Source of the DNA: Luteolibacter sp. Y139
GTDB lineage: Bacteria > Verrucomicrobiota > Verrucomicrobiia > Verrucomicrobiales > Akkermansiaceae
Assembly (NCBI RefSeq): GCF_038066715.1
Contig: NZ_JBBUKT010000004.1
Span: forward strand, 186,001-250,000
Length of the DNA stretch: 64,000 bases
Reading direction: 5' to 3'
Shown: positions 15,533 to 23,494 of the stretch, in pieces
How positions within the stretch are numbered: position 1 is the stretch's first letter
Layout of the letters: each line of letters opens with the position of its first letter
Notes under the pieces: generated by a model
Seen by the model: the letters and a program-made list of their open reading frames with translations, nothing else
The model's database searches: none
What the model was told of the DNA's origin: nothing
Translations under genes and position numbers: made by a program

Positions 15533-17962
15533 ATGCCTTATTTTCGTCCTCCGCGGAAGTCCTCCCCCGTTCCCTTACCCCAGTTGATCCGACTCCTGAT
15601 TGCCGCGGCGGCTGCCGTTGGCGCGTGTGGTAATGCGGCGACCACGCCGGTGACCGTGCGCGTCTCCGACTGGGCGTCGATGCCGTTCTCGGGAAACGTG
15701 TCCACCACCGCCGGCAATCCGGGCTACATGGCGCGGATCAATTTCACCAAGGAGGAGCCGGGCAATACCGGCCGGATGTGGACCTGCGACCTGAACGGGA
15801 ACCTTCACATCTTTTCGAAAGGCGGCACTCCGGCGACCCGCACGGCCGAGCTGCTGACCCAGGCGAAAAACCGCAGCGCCTATCTCGACTTCAATGGTGG
15901 CCCGACCAAATCCGACACTGCGGAGCTGGTCAATCTGCCGAATGCCACCGGCACGTCCACCAGCCAGGTGGCACCGAACGGCTTGTTCCCGCTCTTCACG
16001 AAGAAGTCGGGCTATGCCAACGGCCTTGTCACCTTCGAGTTTGATCCGGGCTATGCGACCAATGGCAAGTTCTACACGATCCACATTGAAAGCGTCAGCA
16101 GCGATGGCGACGCGGGCCGCTTGCCGGTGAAGACGAAGTTCCCCGGCTTCAATACCGCCGGCTACACGTCGACCTCGGTGATCAATCCGCTGGTGGGCAG
16201 CACAACTCGCCAGGCCGTGCTGATCGAGTGGACTGATACCAATCGCTCCAATCTGACCTTTGAAGGCACCGCGCGGGAACTGCTGCGGATCGGTTTCAAT
16301 TCGCACATCCATCCGCTCGGCGACATCACCTTCAATCCTGCCGCCGTGCCGGGCGCTCCGGAATGGGGCGTGATGTATCTGGCGTGCGGTGATGGTGGCT
16401 CGGGGGAAAATAACACGACCAAGCTGAATCCCCAGCGGCTGGACACCATCGTCGGAAAGATCCTTCGCATCATCCCTGATCTCTCGCTTCACACGAGCGA
16501 CAGCACGGTATCGACGAATGGCCGCTATCGTATTCCGAACGACAATCCCTTCGCCAACAGCGCGAATTTCAATGGAGCGCGCAAGGAGATCTGGACGCTG
16601 GGTCATCGCAACCCCCATCGCTTCTGCTGGTACGACAATGGCATCGTGGAGCCGCGGCTGCTGGTCACCGAGATCGGCCTGAATTCCTGGGAAGAAGTCA
16701 ATTTGCTGAAGCCGGGCAAGAACTACGGCTACAGCGAACGCGAGGGGCCGCAGAAGCTGGTCATCTCGTCAGGCTCACCGGCTCTGAGCAACCCGCCCTC
16801 GCCGGACTCGCTGCCGGTGCGTCTCAGCAATCTTCAGAATTTCCCGGGTGAGTTCGTGCCGGAATATCCGGTGATCGCCTATCCGCATGCTGCGGCTTAC
16901 GGCGATGCGATCTCGAGCGGTGTCTTCTACCGGGGCAGCGCGGTCCCGGCGCTTCAGGGGAAGTTCGTCTTCGCCGACATCACCACCGGCCGGGTGTGGT
17001 GCTGCGACTGGAGCGACATGCTCGCCGCCGATGATGGCGTGGCATCCACGCTCGCCAACATGCAGCCGGTCACTCTGGTGTGGGACGATCCGAATGACAG
17101 CCCGGATCTGGGTCCGCAGAGCTACGACCGCTTCTTCGAGATCGTCGAGGAGGGTTATGATTTCCGCGGTGGAGTGGATTCCGACCTGCCGGGTGGTGCG
17201 ACCATTTCAGGCAATGGCCGGGCAGACATCCGCTTGGCCGTGGATGCGAGTGGCGAGCTGTATGTGACCAGCAAGAGCGATGGCGTGATTCGCGGCCTTG
17301 GCGTCGTGATCCCGCCTGCCTTCAGCACGCAGCCGGTGGACAAGTGGATTTCCGTGGGGACGAGCGTCGACTTCACGGCGGTCGCCACCAGCAATCCTTC
17401 GCCGGGCTATCATTGGCAGCGGCTGGCGGTCGGTAGCAATGTCTGGCAGGATCTTTCCGATGACAGCGTGTGCACCGGCACGGCCACGGGCACGCTGCAC
17501 GTGCAGGCTCCCGGCCGGGAGCGCTCGGGCGATCTCTATCGCTGCGTGGCCACCTGCACTGGTGCCGAAGCCGCTTCGTATGCCGCGATGCTGGAGATGA
17601 AGATTGTCCCGACGACGTGGCTCACGACCTATTTCACCGCCACGGAGCGCGCGAACCGGTTGATCGCGGGTGACATGGCGGATCCTGATCGGGATGGCAT
17701 CGTGAACCTGCTGGAGTATGCCTTCGGTTTCGATCCGGAGAAGAACTCGGCGGCGCAGTTGCCAAAGCTCGGGAAGAACGGATCGAACGCGACGCTGAGC
17801 TTTCCTGCATCACGCGCCGACTTGATCTACGGCGCGGAGGTCAGCACGGACATGGAGACGTGGACCACCAGTGGTGTGACAATTACCACCAACGGAAGCA
17901 CCAAGACTGCGAGCTATCCGATGTCCGCTCAGAAGGCGTTCCTTCGAGTCACGGTGAAGTGA
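15533..17962 (+). CDS. Secreted PQQ-dependent sugar (glucose/sorbosone) dehydrogenase-like protein
   Basis: 809 aa. After a signal peptide (residues about 12-35) comes a six-bladed propeller of the glucose/sorbosone dehydrogenase type (residues 60-590): GYMARINFTKEEPG, MYLACGDGGSGENNTTKLN, PQRLDTIVGKILRI, WTLGHRNPHRFCWYD and LKPGKNYGYSEREGPQ. These are the PQQ/Ca2+-binding blades. An Ig-like domain follows (about 590-690, STQPVDKWISVGTSVDF...DLYRCVATCTG). The C-terminus has a calcium-binding hinge DPDRDGIVNLLEYAFGFDP and a short beta domain ending AFLRVTVK, shared with the protein at 48601-53613. I start at ATG 15533 just before the signal peptide. Probably exported to the periplasm or surface; actual substrate unknown. 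Confidence 0.87.
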   Translation: MPYFRPPRKSSPVPLPQLIRLLIAAAAAVGACGNAATTPVTVRVSDWASMPFSGNVSTTAGNPGYMARINFTKEEPGNTGRMWTCDLNGNLHIFSKGGTPATRTAELLTQAKNRSAYLDFNGGPTKSDTAELVNLPNATGTSTSQVAPNGLFPLFTKKSGYANGLVTFEFDPGYATNGKFYTIHIESVSSDGDAGRLPVKTKFPGFNTAGYTSTSVINPLVGSTTRQAVLIEWTDTNRSNLTFEGTARELLRIGFNSHIHPLGDITFNPAAVPGAPEWGVMYLACGDGGSGENNTTKLNPQRLDTIVGKILRIIPDLSLHTSDSTVSTNGRYRIPNDNPFANSANFNGARKEIWTLGHRNPHRFCWYDNGIVEPRLLVTEIGLNSWEEVNLLKPGKNYGYSEREGPQKLVISSGSPALSNPPSPDSLPVRLSNLQNFPGEFVPEYPVIAYPHAAAYGDAISSGVFYRGSAVPALQGKFVFADITTGRVWCCDWSDMLAADDGVASTLANMQPVTLVWDDPNDSPDLGPQSYDRFFEIVEEGYDFRGGVDSDLPGGATISGNGRADIRLAVDASGELYVTSKSDGVIRGLGVVIPPAFSTQPVDKWISVGTSVDFTAVATSNPSPGYHWQRLAVGSNVWQDLSDDSVCTGTATGTLHVQAPGRERSGDLYRCVATCTGAEAASYAAMLEMKIVPTTWLTTYFTATERANRLIAGDMADPDRDGIVNLLEYAFGFDPEKNSAAQLPKLGKNGSNATLSFPASRADLIYGAEVSTDMETWTTSGVTITTNGSTKTASYPMSAQKAFLRVTVK

Positions 17963-17980
17963 GGTGCAGGTGAGCTGCGG

Positions 17981-18700
17981 CTACTCCGGCCACTTGATGT
18001 CGGGTGCCTTTCCTCCCCAATAAGGCTGGCGGGGATCGAAGATGTTCATGCCTCCGATGATAACGTCGCCGTTCTTGTCGATGGTTTCAGGCCGAGCCGA
18101 GCCGTCGATGCGTAGAACGACGGCTTTTCCATTAAATGGCTTGGGATCGAACTTCCAAGTGCCTGGGATGACGGGGACCAGGAGCACGGGTGCGTTAGGA
18201 TCGGAGGAAGTGGAGAGGCCGGCGATGTAGGTGAAGGCGCACTCGCCTTTCTTCAAGGCGTCCGCTCCCAGGACGTCGTTTCCCTTGCGCGGGGTTCCTG
18301 CGGTCTTGGCCCAGAAGATCTTCTCGCTCTTGTAGGTGCTTGTGGCGATCAATTGGCGGAGCAGGTCATTGGAGCTGCTGGTGCCGAGTGAGAGTGTGGT
18401 GGCGGTTGCGGCCTTGACGGCAGGGATGGTCGAGGCGTTTGGAAATGAGCCGTAGTCATTGTCGAAGTCGATCAGTTCCAGGTTGACCTGCTTGATGTTA
18501 TTGATGGCTTCAGTGCGGTAGGCTGGCCCCTTCGGCCTGTGGATGACCGTAGCCGTAAGAAAGCCTAACAGCAGGAGGACAACGCAGCCTCCACCGCCCC
18601 AGAGGATGCATCCCATCTTCCGCCGCGATTCCAATGCCTCCGGCCCGGGCGGTGGGGCGGGAGCATCGGGTGGTGGCTGCGGTGGCAGATGAGGTTCCAT
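17981..18700 (-). CDS. Pilin-like-ectodomain membrane protein, paralogue A
   Basis: 239 aa, one of five paralogues. The order is a Pro-rich cytoplasmic start (residues 1-20), a basic patch ESRRK, one transmembrane helix (about 28-50), then AINNIKQVNLELIDFDNDYG and SFPNASTI, which resemble the helix and loop of type II secretion pseudopilins. LLRQLIA, SEKIFWAK, GADALKKGECAFTYIAGL and VVLRIDGSARPETI follow, ending DPRQPYWGGKAPDIKWPE. The DGS string recalls the '(F/V)xDGSV' element of PVC prepilin-like proteins. There is no prepilin-peptidase motif. Lies 17 nt downstream of paralogue B. Function unknown. Confidence 0.85.
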   Translation of the reverse strand: MEPHLPPQPPPDAPAPPPGPEALESRRKMGCILWGGGGCVVLLLLGFLTATVIHRPKGPAYRTEAINNIKQVNLELIDFDNDYGSFPNASTIPAVKAATATTLSLGTSSSNDLLRQLIATSTYKSEKIFWAKTAGTPRKGNDVLGADALKKGECAFTYIAGLSTSSDPNAPVLLVPVIPGTWKFDPKPFNGKAVVLRIDGSARPETIDKNGDVIIGGMNIFDPRQPYWGGKAPDIKWPE

Positions 18701-18717
18701 CGTGAGATGCGCAGGGA

Positions 18718-19434
18718 TTACTCCGGCCACTTGATGTCCGGCGGCTTGCCGTGCCAGTAGGGTTGGCGGGGGTCGAAGATGTTCATGCCGTGGATCATGA
18801 CGTCGCCGTTTTTGTCGATGTATTCGGGTTTGGCCGAACCGTCGATGCGGAGGACGACAGCCACCCCTTTGAAGGGCTTGGGATCGAACTTCTGTGTCCC
18901 GGGAATGACGGGGGCCATCAGCACGGGAGTGTCGGTATCGCTCGAGGTGGAAAGTCCGGCGATGTAGGTGAAGCCGCACTCGCCTTTCTTCAGGGCATCC
19001 GCTCCCAGGATGTCGTTTCCCTTGCGCGGGGTTCCGGCGGTCTTGGCCCAGAAGATCTTTTCGCTCTTGTTGCCTGTGGCGATCAATTGGCGGAGCAGGT
19101 CATTGGAGCTGCTGGTTCCGAGTGAGAGCGCGGTTGAGGTTGCGGCTTTGACGGCGGGGATGGTCGAGGCGTTCGGAAAGGAGCCGTAGTCGTGGTCGAA
19201 CTCGATCAACGCCAGGTTGACCTGCTTGACGTTGTTGATGGCCTCGGTGCGATCGGATGCCTTCCTTGACCTGAGAATGACCGGAGACGAAAGGAAGCCT
19301 AACAGGAGGAGGGCAGCGCAGCCTCCGCCGCCCCAGAGGATGCACCCCATCTTACGGCGTGATTCCAATGCCTCCGGGCCGGGCGGCGGAGCGGGAGCAT
19401 CGGGTGGTGGCTGAGGTGGCAGGTGGGGTTCCAT
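18718..19434 (-). CDS. Pilin-like-ectodomain membrane protein, paralogue B
   Basis: 238 aa, the closest relative of paralogue A. Long stretches are nearly identical at the DNA level, for example around 18979-19110 against 18241-18375, pointing to recent tandem duplication or gene conversion. The transmembrane helix is GGGGCAALLLLGFLSSPVIL. Compared with A it has one residue fewer in the variable ATGN/ATSTYK segment before KSEKIFWAK, and SDTDTPVLMAPVIPG in place of SDPNAPVLLVPVIPG. Same minus-strand operon, 17 nt between genes on both sides. Confidence 0.85.
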   Translation of the reverse strand: MEPHLPPQPPPDAPAPPPGPEALESRRKMGCILWGGGGCAALLLLGFLSSPVILRSRKASDRTEAINNVKQVNLALIEFDHDYGSFPNASTIPAVKAATSTALSLGTSSSNDLLRQLIATGNKSEKIFWAKTAGTPRKGNDILGADALKKGECGFTYIAGLSTSSDTDTPVLMAPVIPGTQKFDPKPFKGVAVVLRIDGSAKPEYIDKNGDVMIHGMNIFDPRQPYWHGKPPDIKWPE

Positions 19435-19451
19435 CGGAGGATGCGCAGGGA

Positions 19452-20168
19452 CTACTCCGGCCACTTGATGTCGGGAGCCTTGCCGTGCCAGTAGGGCTGG
19501 TGGGGATCGAAGAGGTTCATGCCGTTGATCATGACATCGCCGTTCTTGTCGATGGGTTCGGGTTTTGCCGAGCCGTCGATGCGGAGGACGACCGCCTTTC
19601 CTTGGAAGGGTTTTGGATCGAACTTCCACGTGCCGGGGATGACGGGGGCCAAGAGCACGGGGGCGTTCAGATCGGAGGAAGTGGAGAGGCCGGCGATGTA
19701 GGTGAAGGCGCACTCGCCTTTCTTCAAGGCGTCGGCTCCCAGGATGTCGTCTCCCTTACGCGGAGTTCCTGCCGTCTTGGCCCAGAAGATCTTCTCGCTC
19801 TTGGTTCCCGCGGCGATCAATTGGCGAAACAGGTCGTTGGAGGTTTTGTTGCCTAGGGCGAGTGTGGTGCTTGTAGCTGCCTTGACTGAAGGGATCGTCG
19901 AGGAGTTTGGGAAGGTGCCGTATTCGTTTTCGAAGTCGATCAGGGCCAGATTGATTTGCTTGATGTTGTTGGTGGCTTCGACGCGGTCGGCAGCCATGGG
20001 TGATTTGTGGATGACGGGCCTGCTTAGGCCGGCGAGTGCTGACACGAGCACGCAGCCTCCGCCGATTTTGAGGATCCATTTCATCTTGCGTCGCGACTCC
20101 TCCGCCTCCGGGCCCGGCGGTGGAGCAGGGGCGTCGGGTGGTGGCTGCGGCGGGAGAGTGGTTTCCAT
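19452..20168 (-). CDS. Pilin-like-ectodomain membrane protein, paralogue C
   Basis: 238 aa and first gene of the C-B-A operon. The ectodomain keeps all conserved blocks (ATNNIKQINLALIDFENEYG, KGECAFTYIAGLSTSSD, KPEPIDKNGDV, WHGKAPDIKWPE) but the membrane segment differs (KIGGGCVLVSALAGLSRPVI). Its start codon is 94 nt from the divergent transglutaminase start at 20263, so this gap carries the promoter for both directions. The C-terminal half is closer to A than to D or E. Confidence 0.85.
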   Translation of the reverse strand: METTLPPQPPPDAPAPPPGPEAEESRRKMKWILKIGGGCVLVSALAGLSRPVIHKSPMAADRVEATNNIKQINLALIDFENEYGTFPNSSTIPSVKAATSTTLALGNKTSNDLFRQLIAAGTKSEKIFWAKTAGTPRKGDDILGADALKKGECAFTYIAGLSTSSDLNAPVLLAPVIPGTWKFDPKPFQGKAVVLRIDGSAKPEPIDKNGDVMINGMNLFDPHQPYWHGKAPDIKWPE

Positions 20169-20262
20169 GGGCCTTGGTTAGTTTTCATGATGAGCCGGTT
20201 TCACGCAAGTTCGCTCGACGTCGTTTGCACATTTCCGCGACTGGGCCGAGGATGGCGGCGTC

Positions 20263-21108
20263 ATGCCATTCCAAATCCACGCCGAGCTTCACTATCAGGT
20301 CCTCCAGCGCACCACGGTGCTCCTGAACCTGCACGCGCTGGCGACGGCGAATCAGAAGCTCTCCGACGAGTCCTTCCAGATCACTCCCGGCGTGGCGTGG
20401 GAGGAGCTGCCGATCGAGACCTCGGGGGAGAATCGCTACATCCGCCTCGATACGGGCGACGTGACCGAGCTGGATATCACCTATTCGGTGACCGCGGAAA
20501 CACGGCACGAAATGGTGAGCCATGAGGCTCTCCATGACTTGTCGGTTTCGCAGATTCGCCGCTCTGCGCTGCCGTTTCTTTTTCCCAGCCGCTACTGTCA
20601 GTCGGATCGCTTGGGGAAACTCGCAGGGAAGGAATTCGGTGGCATCGCCCATCCCTACGATCAGGTGGTGGCCATCACCGACTGGATCTTTGAGAACATC
20701 GACTATCTCTCCGGCAGCACCGATGCCGGGACCTCGGCGTTCGATACGGTGACGCAGCGCGCCGGGGTGTGCCGGGACTTCGCGCATCTCGGCATCGCGC
20801 TGTGCCGGGCGCTGTCGATTCCCGCGCGCTACTTCACCGGCTACGCCTGCGACATGCAGCCGCCGGATTTCCATGCCTGCTTCGAGGCATGCATTGGGAA
20901 TCACTGGATCATCTTCGATCCCACCCGGCTTTCAGCGCTGAATGGCCTCGTCCGCATTGCCACCGGCCGCGATGCGGCGGACGCGTCGGTCGCCACGATC
21001 TTCGGGAAGATGCAGCTCACGGGAATGATGGTATCTTGCACCTCACCGGATTTCCAACCGCTTGGCCCGGATGACTTGGCGGGGCAAGCCATCGTGCTCG
21101 ACTCATGA
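20263..21108 (+). CDS. Transglutaminase-like protease domain protein
   Basis: 281 aa, no signal peptide, so cytoplasmic. An N-terminal beta-rich domain (residues 1-110) typical of bacterial transglutaminase-like proteins is followed by the papain-like core. The triad is visible as Cys in QRAGVCRDFAHLGIALC, His in PPDFHACFEACIG and Asp in WIIFDPTRLS. Family members are mostly peptidases or amidases rather than cross-linking enzymes. Its stop overlaps the start of the next transglutaminase by 4 nt. The pair sits between paralogues C and D of the pilin-like family and points against them. Confidence 0.9.
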   Translation: MPFQIHAELHYQVLQRTTVLLNLHALATANQKLSDESFQITPGVAWEELPIETSGENRYIRLDTGDVTELDITYSVTAETRHEMVSHEALHDLSVSQIRRSALPFLFPSRYCQSDRLGKLAGKEFGGIAHPYDQVVAITDWIFENIDYLSGSTDAGTSAFDTVTQRAGVCRDFAHLGIALCRALSIPARYFTGYACDMQPPDFHACFEACIGNHWIIFDPTRLSALNGLVRIATGRDAADASVATIFGKMQLTGMMVSCTSPDFQPLGPDDLAGQAIVLDS

Positions 21109-21992
21109 GTGACAGCCATCTGCTGAAGATCGTCCACCGCACGCACTATCGCTATGCGGCGCCGGTGACCTTTCAGACGCACCGGCTGGTGATTCGTCCG
21201 CGCGAGGGGCATGACCTGCGGGTGGAGAGCCTGCTGCTCGGCATCACGCCGCAGGCGGATGTGACGTGGACGCGGGACATCTTCGGCAACTCGGTGGTGC
21301 ACGCGCATTTCCGCGAACCGGGCGAGGAGCTGAAATTCGATGTGGAGGTGGTGGTGCGGCGCTTCTTCGATCCCGATGCCCCGCCGCTGAATGTGCACAG
21401 CCCGAGTCCCTATCCGCTGGAATATGATACGATGGAGCACGGCATCGTGGTCGGCTACTTGACGCCGGTGTTTGGCGAGGAAACGGCGGCGGTGAAGGAC
21501 TTTATCGGCACGCTGCCGAATCCCGGCGACTTCCCTAGCGCGGAGGCTTTCGTGCTAAAGCTGGCGGAAATCATTCACGAGAAGATCGGCTACGAGCGCC
21601 GTGAGCAGAAGGGCGTGCAAACGCCGGCCACGACGCTCTCACTTGGCACCGGATCATGCCGCGACGTGGCCACGCTGATGATGGAGACGCTGCGGCAGCT
21701 CGGCATCGCGGCACGGTTTGCGAGCGGCTATCTCGATTGTCCGGCGACCCGTGCGGCGCGGGGCTCCACGCATGCATGGACGGAGGCGTACTTTCCGGAG
21801 CTTGGCTGGTGTGGCTTCGATCCGACCACTGGGCGGCGTTGCGATCACCGGCACATCGTCACCGGCACGAGTCATCATCCACGCGGTGTGATGCCGGTGA
21901 GTGGTCGCTACTTCGGGGCGAGCGGTGCGTTTCTCAGCATGAACGTGGCGGTGGAGTTTTCGACGCCGGAGGCAGCTACTCTGGCCACTTGA
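21105..21992 (+). CDS. Transglutaminase-like protease domain protein
   Basis: 295 aa, same architecture as its upstream partner: beta-domain N-terminus (LKIVHRTHYRYAAPVTFQTH, RLVIRPREGHDLR) and catalytic core with Cys in GTGSCRDVATLMMETLRQLG, His in STHAWTEAYFPELGW and Asp in GFDPTTG. This is the canonical bacterial 'YxYxxPV...RLxPR' transglutaminase layout. The two genes are coupled (ATGA overlap). The 3' end overlaps convergent paralogue D by 17 nt. In other bacteria such pairs accompany alpha-E and ATP-grasp genes; none is present here. Confidence 0.92.
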   Translation: MSDSHLLKIVHRTHYRYAAPVTFQTHRLVIRPREGHDLRVESLLLGITPQADVTWTRDIFGNSVVHAHFREPGEELKFDVEVVVRRFFDPDAPPLNVHSPSPYPLEYDTMEHGIVVGYLTPVFGEETAAVKDFIGTLPNPGDFPSAEAFVLKLAEIIHEKIGYERREQKGVQTPATTLSLGTGSCRDVATLMMETLRQLGIAARFASGYLDCPATRAARGSTHAWTEAYFPELGWCGFDPTTGRRCDHRHIVTGTSHHPRGVMPVSGRYFGASGAFLSMNVAVEFSTPEAATLAT

Positions 21993-22692
21993 GGTCGGGC
22001 CGCCTGCCGTGCCAGTGCGGCAGGCTTGGGTCGAAAAGAGTCTTGCCACCGCCGATCACTACTTTGCGGTCGGAGGATCGAATGGTCTCGGGCTTGGCAG
22101 AGCCATCGATCCGCAGGATCACCGCCTTTTCGGCGAAGACATTGGGATCAAACTGATAGGAGCCCCGGATCATCGGGGTCATGACGACCGGAGTTGCGGG
22201 ATCATCCGAGGAGGTGAGCCCCGGGATGTAGGCAAAGGAGCACTCGCCCTTCTTCAAGGCATCGGAACCAAGAACTTCATTGGGTTTGCGAGGAGTGGCC
22301 GGGATGGGAGCCCAGAAGATCCTTTCGCTCTTGTTTGATGCAGCGATCAATTGGCGGAAGTAGTCGTTGGAAGTGGTGGTGCCCAAGGCCAAGGTGGTGT
22401 GGGTTTTGGACCGGACATCGGCGATCGTGGTGTCGTCGGGGAATCGGCCGTAGTCCGCATCGAAGTCGATCAAGGCGAGATTGAGCTGCTTGATGTTGTT
22501 GATCGCTTCGGTGCGCTCTGTTGCCTTCTTTGATCTGAAAATCACCGAGGCCAGAAAGCCGAAGACCACCATCAACGAGAGCGTCCCGACCACGAACAAG
22601 AGGAGAATCTTGGTCCTCGATGCTCTCACCTCCGGTCCCGGCGGTGGCGCGGGAGCATCGGGCGATGGCTGGGGCGGGAGGTGGGGTTCCAT
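21976..22692 (-). CDS. Pilin-like-ectodomain membrane protein, paralogue D
   Basis: 238 aa. Keeps the Pro-rich N-terminus, but the membrane helix is LLFVVGTLSLMVVFGFLASV, and the ectodomain is more divergent: ADYGRFPDDTTIADVRSKTH, DYFRQLIAASNKSERIFWAP, KGECSFAYIPGLTSSDDPAT, VILRIDGSAKPETI, ending WHGRRPDLKWPE. Separated from paralogue C by the two transglutaminase genes, and 12 nt downstream of paralogue E, so D and E form their own operon. Confidence 0.84.
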   Translation of the reverse strand: MEPHLPPQPSPDAPAPPPGPEVRASRTKILLLFVVGTLSLMVVFGFLASVIFRSKKATERTEAINNIKQLNLALIDFDADYGRFPDDTTIADVRSKTHTTLALGTTTSNDYFRQLIAASNKSERIFWAPIPATPRKPNEVLGSDALKKGECSFAYIPGLTSSDDPATPVVMTPMIRGSYQFDPNVFAEKAVILRIDGSAKPETIRSSDRKVVIGGGKTLFDPSLPHWHGRRPDLKWPE

Positions 22693-22704
22693 GAGGACAC
22701 GCGA

Positions 22705-23418
22705 TTACTCCGGCCATTTTAGGTCGGGTGCCTTGCCGTTCCAGTAGGGTTGGCTAGGATCGAAGAGGTTCTTGCCGTTGAGGCGCACTTCGTTGGTATC
22801 GGTCTTGATTGGCACCGGCATGGCGGAGCCGTCGATACGAAGTATGACGGCCTGGCTGTTGTAAGGATCAGGATCGAAGCGCGTGGTGCCGGGAATCATT
22901 GGCGCCATGGCGATGGGAGTTTCGGGCTCATCATTGCCGGAAAGGCCGGCGACATAGCTGTGGATGCACTCGCCTTTGGCCAGCGCGTTGTCGCCGAGGA
23001 TGTCGTTGGGCCCCCGGCGATTGTCCAAGACCGGAGCCCAGAAGAGTTTTTCGCTGGTCTTTCCGTCGGCGACGAGTTGGCGGAAAAAATCGTTCGAGGT
23101 TCGAGTTCCCAAGGCAATCGTGGTGCCGGTGGCGGCTCTCACACTTGCGATGGTGGAGGTATCCGGGAAGCGGCCGTAGTCCTGGTCGAACTGGGTCAAC
23201 TCTAGGTTGATGACTTTCAGGCTGCTGAGCGCAGAGGTACGATCAGCAGCGGGACTCTTCATGATATAGAGCGCTGCAACGACAGCCACGAGCGCCACTG
23301 CCAGTAGCACCGAGATTACGATCTCAAGCTTCGAAAGGCGAAACTTGCGAGTCTCCGGCTCGTCTTGCCGGGCACGGTCTGCCCCGGATGGCATATCAGG
23401 CAGACCGGAGGAGCTCAT
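22705..23418 (-). CDS. Pilin-like-ectodomain membrane protein, paralogue E (most divergent)
   Basis: 237 aa from ATG 23416-23418. The Pro-rich start is replaced by a polar one (MSSSGLPDMPSGADRARQDE), then a basic stretch and the helix KLEIVISVLLAVALVAVVAA. The ectodomain conserves LKVINLELTQFDQDYGRFPD, NDFFRQLVADGKTSEKLFWA, ALAKGECIHSYVAGLSGND, VILRIDGSAMP and PYWNGKAPDLKWPE. It is probably the first gene of the E-D unit and perhaps closest to the ancestral form. A GC hairpin (23442-23465) separates it from proS. Confidence 0.83.
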   Translation of the reverse strand: MSSSGLPDMPSGADRARQDEPETRKFRLSKLEIVISVLLAVALVAVVAALYIMKSPAADRTSALSSLKVINLELTQFDQDYGRFPDTSTIASVRAATGTTIALGTRTSNDFFRQLVADGKTSEKLFWAPVLDNRRGPNDILGDNALAKGECIHSYVAGLSGNDEPETPIAMAPMIPGTTRFDPDPYNSQAVILRIDGSAMPVPIKTDTNEVRLNGKNLFDPSQPYWNGKAPDLKWPE

Positions 23419-23494
23419 CGTGACAAAGCTCCACCACTTCACCCGCCCCTGCAAGCAAGGGCGGGGTTATCGAACCGAATTCATCAATCCTTCA

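Noticed and set aside
23442-23465. Terminator for proS (stem CCCGCCC / GGGCGGG)
   Set aside because: A stem is present, but no T tract follows on the minus strand, so termination is not supported.
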